This document shows, piece after piece, positions 1 to 5,166 of a stretch of 10,598 bases of DNA. The notes beneath the pieces were generated by a model. That model was not told the origin of the DNA, did not search any database, and was given only the letters and a program-made list of their open reading frames with translations. The position numbers and the translations under genes were made by a program. Source of the DNA: a bacterium (GTDB taxonomy: Bacteria > Spirochaetota > UBA4802 > UBA5550); NCBI GenBank assembly GCA_024224995.1, contig JAAENB010000084.1:1-10598 (forward strand), written 5' to 3'. Numbering within the stretch: position 1 is the first letter of the stretch; each line of letters opens with the position of its first letter.

Positions 1-276
1 GACCGCCTCATGATCAAAAAGCGAAAGAACATGATAGTCGCCAGCGACCCCGGGATCCAGGCTGACCGTCACAGTGCCGAGTCCGGCGAACCAGTCAAAA
101 CCGCTGTCGTCAACAGAATCCGGAAGAGGATCATATCCCCAGTCATATCCGCCCATGGACACATCACCGTTTATGTTGAATCCCCAGTGGGCAAGATCAA
201 ACGGCGATGCCGAAGCATGATCTGTAAAAATTGCCGAAAACATAACCAATAAAACAACTGACTGAAATTTTTTCAC
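1..276 (-). CDS. Secreted surface protein, 5' part only (PEP-CTERM-like N-terminus)
   Basis: The reverse strand reads from a GTG at 276-274 through 92 open codons to the window edge, so the gene is cut by the window, not broken. A strong ribosome binding site (AAGGGGG, 281-287) sits 4 nt before the GTG. The product begins MKKFQSVVLL, a classic signal peptide: Lys-Lys, a hydrophobic core and an A-S-A cleavage site at about residue 23. The mature start is acidic and aromatic (DWGYDPLPDS, DSGFDWF), followed by a stretch reading GLGTVTVSL and, near the cut end, LFDHEAV. This G-T-x-T-V then F-x-DHE pattern resembles the N-terminal halves of PEP-CTERM (exosortase-sorted) proteins. The diagnostic PEP motif, TM helix and basic tail would be at the unseen C-terminus, so that label is inference. 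A sigma-54 promoter upstream agrees with it. Secretion is well supported; the function is unknown. Confidence 0.8.
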   Translation of the reverse strand, partial: MKKFQSVVLLVMFSAIFTDHASASPFDLAHWGFNINGDVSMGGYDWGYDPLPDSVDDSGFDWFAGLGTVTVSLDPGVAGDYHVLSLFDHEAV

Positions 277-315
277 AATTCCCCCTTATTTAAATTTTCT
301 AATAAAATAATGATA

Positions 316-328
316 CCGGAAACTCCGG
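316..328 (-). repeat. Small GC-rich hairpin in the sigma-54 leader
   Basis: CCGGA-AAC-TCCGG forms a 5-bp stem with a 3-nt loop. A further CCGG at 331-334 could compete for pairing. On the minus strand it lies in the leader of the secreted-protein gene and is followed by an AT-rich tract. It is too short to call an attenuator with confidence. Confidence 0.35.
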
Positions 329-354
329 CACCGGCAAATGCTAAGATTATTACA

Positions 355-370
355 TGCAATATATGTGCCA
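355..370 (-). promoter_or_regulatory. Sigma-54 (-24/-12) promoter of the secreted-protein gene
   Basis: Read on the minus strand this is TGGCAC-ATATA-TTGCA, matching the RpoN consensus TGGCAC-N5-TTGCW at every conserved position with exact spacing. It points at the GTG at 276. Transcription would begin about 12 nt past the -12 GC, near 345, giving a leader of about 70 nt that contains a short GC-rich hairpin (316-328). Sigma-54 promoters need an NtrC-type activator bound upstream, and candidate sites are listed at 481-541. Some PEP-CTERM genes are known to be RpoN-dependent through the PrsK/PrsR pair. Confidence 0.78.
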
Positions 371-480
371 CTGGCAATCACTTTTTAAAGTATTTTTTAT
401 TATACTATGATTACAATATGTTATGTTTTTTATAAACATTAATGATATGGGTGCGTCTCCCTAATGATATTCAATAAATA

Positions 481-541
481 AGTGTGATGTTACACTTGTG
501 TGAGGTTACAGGGGTTACACTTCTGTATCATTATGTGTAAC
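481..541. promoter_or_regulatory. Cluster of GTTACAC motifs, possible activator-binding region
   Basis: Within about 60 bp the motif GTTACAC or a close variant occurs at 489-495, 505-510 (GTTACA) and 514-520, plus the reverse GTGTAAC at 535-541. The copies at 514-520 and 535-541 form a perfect 7-bp inverted repeat with a 14-nt spacer. The sequence around 480-497 is a 6-bp inverted repeat (AAGTGT/ACACTT). The cluster lies about 110-170 bp upstream of the sigma-54 promoter at 355-370, a usual distance for NtrC-type enhancer sites. The activator role is inferred from motif arrangement and distance only. Confidence 0.4.
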
Positions 542-654
542 TGTCTGTAAAAAATAAAGATAAAAGTGTGTACAAGCAAATTTTCCGAGCCTTTGACAGC
601 AGAGAATATCCTCTGTGCGGTTAAAAAATTATGAACGTCTGTAATTCGGGGAAC

Positions 655-671
655 TGCTGCATTATGCAGCA
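655..671. repeat. 8-bp perfect hairpin
   Basis: TGCTGCAT-T-ATGCAGCA is a perfect 8-bp inverted repeat with a single central base. No T-run follows on either strand close enough for a standard terminator. Its role is unknown. Confidence 0.5.
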
Positions 672-722
672 CAGGCATATGCGCTTGTAAGTATAACTGA
701 CCGATAAAAATAAAAAAGATAG

Positions 723-763
723 AAAAATGCTGCTTTTTGAAGCATGTGCTTCAAAAAGCAGCA
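723..763 (-). terminator. Strong hairpin with T-tract on the minus strand
   Basis: Bases 728-744 and 747-763 form a perfect 17-bp inverted repeat with a 2-nt centre. Read on the minus strand the stem is followed directly by TTTTT (727-723) and a further T-rich stretch to about 708, the form of an intrinsic terminator. No convincing minus-strand gene lies upstream (764-1131), so it may end an unrecognised small transcript, block read-through toward the sigma-54 gene, or be a mobile palindrome. Read on the plus strand the following bases (CTCTTAATTAA) are poorer in T. Confidence 0.6.
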
Positions 764-946
764 CTCTTAATTAACCTGCTTATCTTCAAATGTATTTTTA
801 ATTTGCTGAAAAAAACAACAGTGGTAAAATCCTGACTTTTTAACAACCTTTCAATATGTACATCCGGTCAAAAAAGAGCCTCTGTCATTGAATTTCAGGA
901 ATGATGCATGATTTACACACTGATCCTCTGATCCTGCTGATACTTA

Positions 947-974
947 TTGACATTTCCATGAATTTATTATTAAT
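947..974 (+). promoter_or_regulatory. Possible sigma-70 promoter for the GT-C gene
   Basis: A perfect -35 box TTGACA (947-952) is followed after 16 nt by ATTAAT (969-974), a 4/6 match to the -10 consensus. It is the best plus-strand candidate ahead of the gene at 1132. If correct, the MITE-like element at 1018-1106 sits inside the untranslated leader. The weak -10 keeps confidence low. Confidence 0.3.
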
Positions 975-1008
975 GTAATGTAGTTTCACTTTTGTATCAT
1001 GAAATGCA

Positions 1009-1115
1009 TCAATAAATGAGTGTAACCAAAATTGTGCAGTCAGGGATGAAACCCTAAGGGTTTTCAAAACCCTTAGGGTTTAATGTGATCAATTTTGGTT
1101 ACACTCTCAATAAAT
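1009..1115. mobile_element. 89-bp MITE-like element with 9-bp target duplication
   Basis: The outer arms GAGTGTAACCAAAATTG (1018-1034) and its exact reverse complement (1090-1106) are 17-bp perfect terminal inverted repeats. They bound an 89-bp non-coding element. Immediately outside both ends is the same 9-bp direct repeat TCAATAAAT (1009-1017 and 1107-1115), as expected for a target-site duplication. The interior carries a perfect 33-nt palindrome (1049-1081). There is no room for a transposase, so it would be moved in trans. A 9-bp duplication is compatible with several transposase families (for example IS4-, IS1- or IS256-like); the family cannot be assigned here. The element ends 16 nt before the ribosome binding site of the GT-C gene, so it probably alters that gene's leader or promoter spacing. 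Confidence 0.8.
1049..1081. repeat. 33-nt perfect palindrome inside the MITE-like element
   Basis: The left arm AAACCCTAAGGGTTTT (1049-1064) pairs perfectly with 1066-1081 around a single C at 1065. Each arm is itself palindromic (AAACCC/GGGTTT), so several cruciform folds are possible. A related but less perfect palindrome lies after the stop codon of the next gene (3068-3099), sharing TGAAACCCT, GGTTTTCAAAACC and GGTTTA in the same order. Confidence 0.9.
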
Positions 1116-1131
1116 AACACGGGGTAACTGT

Positions 1132-3057
1132 ATGGACAAAAACAACAACATGATATTCCAGAGAGTGACGATTTCCATTGTTATCTTCCTCCTAAGTCTT
1201 TTTATTATAAACAGCACCATAAATCTTTCACTGGTTCTTGAGGTCAGATCTTCGGAAAACGGTGATATCTGCCAGATTTTCTATAACACTGGAAAAGGCT
1301 TTAACAAAAGAGAGGTTATTACAAAATACATCCCAAAAACTGATAAACCCGAGTTGGTTTCTTTTAATCTTCCTCTCAGAAAAATTGCAATGCTCAGGAT
1401 AGATCCGGCAACAAACAAAACCCATTTTTTCATCAAATCAATATCTCTGACGGGGTGTGCAACTGAATATTATTGGAAACCTGCTGATATAATCCGAATA
1501 TTGAAACCAGCCAACCAGGTCGGCAGATTTGCAATACAGGGAGATGCAACTGCGATTGAAACTCTTGGCAATGATCCTTTTCTTGTTACAACGCCCTATT
1601 TAAGCAATATAATTAACAGCATGTCTGATAAAGTGGTTTTGTACAGGAATATTCTGGCAGCATTCATATTTGTTTTACTATTGTGGTTCTTTTTCTCACA
1701 AGCATCAGTAAATTTGTGCCTTAGACTGTTTCCACATCCTGAAGATAATATCCCTCTGAAAAATATCCGCCACACTGTTCCGATTCTTCTTTTCTTTGTT
1801 TCCAGTCTTATTCTTTCAATGGCAGTAACCAGCGGTTACAATACTCATCCTGATGAGGATATCCATATAAGTTCCGCAAATTACTATATCAGCCACTGGC
1901 TTCCGCCGGAAGTTGGCAATCCTGAGACAATCGACTCGTACTCTAATAAATACGGACGGACGTATCTTAATGAGCCTGACATTGTTTATTTCATTGCAGG
2001 CAAGTTTTCTGTTGCTCTTGAAAACTTGCAGATCAGCAGATATACTGCCATCAGATTGTTCAATGTTTCTCTTTTCCTGCTTCTTGCCCTGATGTCTGTA
2101 CAATTCCCGAAAAACAGGTATTATTTTTCCGTACTCCTGATGACGCCGCAAATATGGTATATTTTCAGTTATTTCAACGGTGATGCATTTCCCCTTTTCC
2201 TATCTGTGCTGCTTGGATATCAGATTATTATAACAGAAAGCGCTTTTAACAAGTTCCTTAGTTCGCAATCACGGGATTACATGATAACAGGCGGATTTTT
2301 TACAGCTTTTCTCCTGGGTCTGCTGATGATCTCTAAAAAAAATTTCTATATCTTTGTTCTGTTTGTTATATTCTTTTTTGGCTGGAGCATATTAACGGCT
2401 CAAAAAAACAGCAGGAAGAACAAGTTAATAAAATATTCAGTGGTTCTGCTGGCTGCTTTTTCCATCCTGATTGCAAGATATGCATATGATATTATTATAA
2501 ACGGGTTTGATAAAGAAGCAAAAATACTGGCTTGTGCAGAGAAATATGCAGACCCCGGTTATAAGCCGTCTCTTACGGCAACCAGTTCATCGTTTTTCGG
2601 ATTAAGGTTGAGAGATAAGGGGGTTTCATATATGGAACTGTTCTCAAAATATAAATGGCATATCCTTTGTTTTACAAGCTTTGTCGGCGGATACGGGTGG
2701 ATGTCGATCTATGCAGGCAATGTATATTATCTTATGTTTCTTGTTTTATTATTACTTTTTATATTATTCTTTTTATGGTGTGTTTTCACAAAATTCGACA
2801 AGGATAACCGCATATTTGCAATTCTCGCATTGCTGTTTGTCCCCGGAATGATCTTTCTTTCCACATATCATTCCTGGACAGGCGATCTTCAGGCGCAGGG
2901 GCGTTATCTGTTTCCATTTCTGCCTATAGTTGCTGTGCTGATATACAAAAATGAAGAGTATCTAAACACATCAGCAATATCTTCATTTACATGGATATTT
3001 TTTCTCATGTCTGCGTATTCTTTTGTTTTCATAGCTCTTGACGCCATTCCCAAGTGA
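1132..3057 (+). CDS. GT-C-type polytopic membrane glycosyltransferase-like protein (DUF2142-like)
   Basis: This 641-aa integral membrane protein starts at ATG 1132, with GGGG at 1121-1124 as ribosome binding site. A TM helix at about residues 12-34 is followed by a roughly 130-residue soluble, beta-rich segment (35-165), a second TM (172-190), and from about 214 a long series of hydrophobic helices reaching the C-terminus. The first loop of the multi-TM part contains HPDEDIH (239-245) followed by a Tyr/Asn-rich stretch with YLNEPDIVYF near residue 285. An acidic pair in the first extracytoplasmic loop is the hallmark of GT-C enzymes, which transfer sugars from lipid-phosphate donors. The architecture resembles DUF2142 and related PMT-like families. 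Donor and acceptor cannot be told. It stands alone on the plus strand, convergent with the glycan operon, and is flanked by related palindromes. An O-antigen polymerase or other polytopic glycan protein is a less likely alternative. Confidence 0.85.
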   Translation: MDKNNNMIFQRVTISIVIFLLSLFIINSTINLSLVLEVRSSENGDICQIFYNTGKGFNKREVITKYIPKTDKPELVSFNLPLRKIAMLRIDPATNKTHFFIKSISLTGCATEYYWKPADIIRILKPANQVGRFAIQGDATAIETLGNDPFLVTTPYLSNIINSMSDKVVLYRNILAAFIFVLLLWFFFSQASVNLCLRLFPHPEDNIPLKNIRHTVPILLFFVSSLILSMAVTSGYNTHPDEDIHISSANYYISHWLPPEVGNPETIDSYSNKYGRTYLNEPDIVYFIAGKFSVALENLQISRYTAIRLFNVSLFLLLALMSVQFPKNRYYFSVLLMTPQIWYIFSYFNGDAFPLFLSVLLGYQIIITESAFNKFLSSQSRDYMITGGFFTAFLLGLLMISKKNFYIFVLFVIFFFGWSILTAQKNSRKNKLIKYSVVLLAAFSILIARYAYDIIINGFDKEAKILACAEKYADPGYKPSLTATSSSFFGLRLRDKGVSYMELFSKYKWHILCFTSFVGGYGWMSIYAGNVYYLMFLVLLLLFILFFLWCVFTKFDKDNRIFAILALLFVPGMIFLSTYHSWTGDLQAQGRYLFPFLPIVAVLIYKNEEYLNTSAISSFTWIFFLMSAYSFVFIALDAIPK

Positions 3058-3067
3058 TGATGAAATG

Positions 3068-3109
3068 AAACCCTGATGGTTTTCAAAACCTGATGGTTTA
3101 TTTTTTTTT
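3068..3109 (+). terminator. Hairpin plus T-run between convergent genes
   Basis: GGTTTT-C-AAAACC (3078-3090) is a perfect 6-bp hairpin core. Outer arms AAACC (3068-3072) and GGTTT (3095-3099) extend it across a small internal loop. Nine T's follow at 3101-3109. This is a good intrinsic terminator for the GT-C gene, starting 11 nt after its stop. The stop codon of the convergent minus-strand gene (3098-3100) lies inside it, and in that direction the T-tract is weak. It belongs to the same palindrome family as 1049-1081. Confidence 0.7.
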
Positions 3110-4042
3110 GAAGCCGGATCTGACCTCAACAATTCCGCCAATCAATGCTCCGAATATCTGGAGAGCAAAAACAGATAAAGAAAGCGCTAGGGATTTTTCG
3201 CTCGGCACACCCAGATAGCTAAGAAACCCTATGAATGTTCCTTCACGGACACCTATTCCCCCAATTGTCAGGGGAATCAGTATTGCAACTGAAACAATTC
3301 CGTAAATCCAGCACAAATCAGCAAATGACGTCTGAATCTGTATTCCCCAAACCATGAGCGTCAATATAAAGACACCTGACAACTGGAACAGGATTCCCAA
3401 AATAACTGCTTTGATGAGTAAAACCGGCTCTTGAAGATATTCTCTCCAGTCATGCAGAATTTGGACAAGGTGGGATGAGAAACCATCCAGCCTGGGGAAG
3501 CGTTTTCCAAAAAACAAAAACAGCCCTGTGATAATTGAAAAAAATTTTTGTATTCGCAAAACAGACAGAATTAATATGCAGAATAAAGTAACTACAGTTA
3601 AAACACAGGCAATATTCTGAACAATAATCTGTCTGCTGAAACAGGTTCCTCCTAAAGCAACAATCAGCAAACCTATAAGCCCGGTGATTCTGTCTACAAT
3701 AATTGAGGCAATGACTTGCCTGCCATCCCCTTGTTTAATAAGGTAATATCCTTTTGCACCTTCTCCGGCAAGCTGTCCCGGCAATATCAAAGAATAATAT
3801 ATGCTGATCATATAGATTTTTGCAAGCTCCGAAACAGTATACCTGGGAAGCAGAATACGCCATTTGACAGAACTGATCCATACCGAGAAAAGATATAATA
3901 AAATTGAAGCAGCAACAATAGATAATGGTAAAGAGAATATAGTTGAAAAGGTATGAGATAAATTTACCTTGTACAATAAGTAACCAAGCAGTATGCAACT
4001 GAAAAACAATCTGGCAATTTTTTTTGCTGTTCCGGATATCAT
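3098..4042 (-). CDS. Flippase-like LPG-synthase-TM (UPF0104) membrane protein
   Basis: This 314-aa protein has about seven to eight hydrophobic helices. It carries the hallmarks of the lysylphosphatidylglycerol synthase TM region/UPF0104 family (related to the MprF flippase domain and archaeal AglD): LPGQLAGEGAKGYYL near residues 87-101, DRITGL at 117-122, and PLTIGGIGVREG at 257-268. Members without the MprF aminoacyltransferase domain, like this one, occur often in glycan and glycolipid loci, where a role in moving or handling lipid-linked intermediates is proposed but rarely proved. Its ATG overlaps the stop codon of the upstream glycosyltransferase gene by one base (TAATG), pointing to translational coupling. 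It is the last gene of the six-gene operon. The family call is secure; the substrate is unknown. Confidence 0.9.
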   Translation of the reverse strand: MISGTAKKIARLFFSCILLGYLLYKVNLSHTFSTIFSLPLSIVAASILLYLFSVWISSVKWRILLPRYTVSELAKIYMISIYYSLILPGQLAGEGAKGYYLIKQGDGRQVIASIIVDRITGLIGLLIVALGGTCFSRQIIVQNIACVLTVVTLFCILILSVLRIQKFFSIITGLFLFFGKRFPRLDGFSSHLVQILHDWREYLQEPVLLIKAVILGILFQLSGVFILTLMVWGIQIQTSFADLCWIYGIVSVAILIPLTIGGIGVREGTFIGFLSYLGVPSEKSLALSLSVFALQIFGALIGGIVEVRSGFKKK

Positions 4043-5085
4043 TAAGCAGGTCCGATTTGCTGATGTTTGACAAGTTCATCAAAATGCCTGATAATATGAT
4101 CTGCTGTATATGTCCCCCATACCATTTTATGATTTTCAGCAACAAAATTGTATGTCTCGCCTTTTTTTAAAGCATGCCCAAAATGTATATGTTTTTCATC
4201 CAAACCAAATAATAAAGACGGAACATTGTCGATATAATAGGAAAAAACGATCATTCCGCTGTTGTGGACTAAAAGCGCTTTTGAAGACTGGATGATTGCA
4301 ATATCCTGCAGCAGCGTTGAGTTATGCTGTTTTGCGAACAAAATGTTTTTCATTCCGATCAGTTCTTCATGGATCTCCTGTTCAGTTCCTATTATAATAA
4401 AGAAAAACTCAGGATATTTATCATTGCAGTACCTGAAGAATTTTTCCCATTCTTTTACAGGCGCGTTTCTTTCAGGGTCTATTACATTTGTTTTTCGTAT
4501 AGACGCGCAAAACAGAGTTTTACCAGCACAATGCTTTTCTGTAAAATTCTTTGCCCATTCCAAATGAACAGCGTCGCATGTCAGCTTTGGCAGATATTTA
4601 TGTTTCTCATAAAAATCGACCAGATGATGGAAATTAGATACTGTGGAAAACGGGAGATACGGATTTGGAAAAACAATATAGTTCTGTTTTGATGCTTGAA
4701 AAAAATATGAAAACTGATCATTATTGTCAAAAATACACACTGATCCGACCTTTGGATTAATCTTTGTCAAGGATATGATATTATCAATAGTTTTCGGGTT
4801 TGTCTGTTGAAATACATTGACTCTCAGATTTCTGACAGACGGATTAACAAAGCAGCAATCTATTTTGTCAACATTGTTTTCTTCAGCTATTACTGAAAGT
4901 ATTTCCTGGAAAACTATTGCATCGCCGATAACAGCCCCGACATTTTCAAAATCCCATATGCCAAGCACTCTTTTCGGGCATTTTCCCCTGTATAAGATTT
5001 TCGATGCAGTTATAAACGGATTGCGCCATGTAAATCCGAAAATTTTATAAAATTTGTCATGAAAATATTTGCTGTCAAAAATCAT
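4042..5085 (-). CDS. GT9/heptosyltransferase-like glycosyltransferase
   Basis: This 347-aa protein without TM helices has a GT-B-like layout. The N-terminal half carries an IGDAIVFQEIL segment (53-63) comparable to the GD-x-(I/L) motif that opens GT9 enzymes. The C-terminal half has a beta-strand FFIIIGTEQEIHEEL, typical of the nucleotide-binding Rossmann domain, and later ALLVHNSGMIVFSYY followed by PSLLFG, matching the GT9 D/N-S-G-x-x-H and P-x-x-x-L-F-G elements in degenerate form. GT9 enzymes add heptose from ADP-heptose to LPS core, which fits the HldE-like gene just upstream. The match is distant: the usual His after SGM is not visible, and acceptor specificity is unknown. The start is ATG 5085 with GAGGA 9 nt upstream. 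It follows the kinase gene after an 81-nt gap, the largest inside the operon, and overlaps the flippase-like gene by one base. Confidence 0.75.
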   Translation of the reverse strand: MIFDSKYFHDKFYKIFGFTWRNPFITASKILYRGKCPKRVLGIWDFENVGAVIGDAIVFQEILSVIAEENNVDKIDCCFVNPSVRNLRVNVFQQTNPKTIDNIISLTKINPKVGSVCIFDNNDQFSYFFQASKQNYIVFPNPYLPFSTVSNFHHLVDFYEKHKYLPKLTCDAVHLEWAKNFTEKHCAGKTLFCASIRKTNVIDPERNAPVKEWEKFFRYCNDKYPEFFFIIIGTEQEIHEELIGMKNILFAKQHNSTLLQDIAIIQSSKALLVHNSGMIVFSYYIDNVPSLLFGLDEKHIHFGHALKKGETYNFVAENHKMVWGTYTADHIIRHFDELVKHQQIGPA

Positions 5086-5166
5086 AATTATCTGTCCTCA
5101 TAACATTCATAACTTGGCGACCATAACTCGCCAGTATCAAATTCAAGTTTCAAGTTTCATATTACA
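5086..5166. other. Operon gap with a hairpin and repeated CATAAC
   Basis: The gap between the kinase and glycosyltransferase genes contains a 6-bp hairpin (TGGCGA 5115-5120, TCGCCA 5128-5133) and three CATAAC copies (5099-5104, 5108-5113, 5122-5127), plus a short TTTCAAG tandem near 5145-5158. No T-run follows the hairpin on the minus strand, so it is not a clear terminator. It might affect mRNA stability or the translation of the following gene. Confidence 0.4.

Larger units (their letters stand above)
277..1131. other. Long intergenic spacer between divergent genes
   Basis: No credible protein gene is present. The short open frames (490-678 and 885-1067, both minus) lack good ribosome binding sites, have unstructured composition and overlap repeats. 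The spacer holds, from left to right: the leader and sigma-54 promoter of the secreted-protein gene, a cluster of GTTACAC motifs (481-541), small and large hairpins (655-671, 728-763), a weak plus-strand promoter candidate (947-974), and the MITE-like insertion (1018-1106) just before the GT-C gene. Confidence 0.85.

Noticed and set aside
481..541. Possible CRISPR-like repeats
   Set aside because: The repeated words are only 6-9 bp, unevenly spaced and in both orientations; there are no spacer-repeat units and no cas genes.
490..678. 62-codon minus-strand open frame in the spacer
   Set aside because: No good ribosome binding site, no recognisable domain, and it crosses the GTTACAC repeats and a hairpin.
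885..1067. 60-codon minus-strand open frame
   Set aside because: It starts inside the MITE-like element palindrome, has no ribosome binding site and no domain.
3098..4042. True MprF (lysyl-phosphatidylglycerol synthase)
   Set aside because: Only the TM flippase-like half is present; the C-terminal aminoacyltransferase domain is missing.
5115..5133. Terminator inside the operon
   Set aside because: The 6-bp stem has no T-run on the minus strand; the genes on both sides fit one pathway, so it is kept only as a hairpin.
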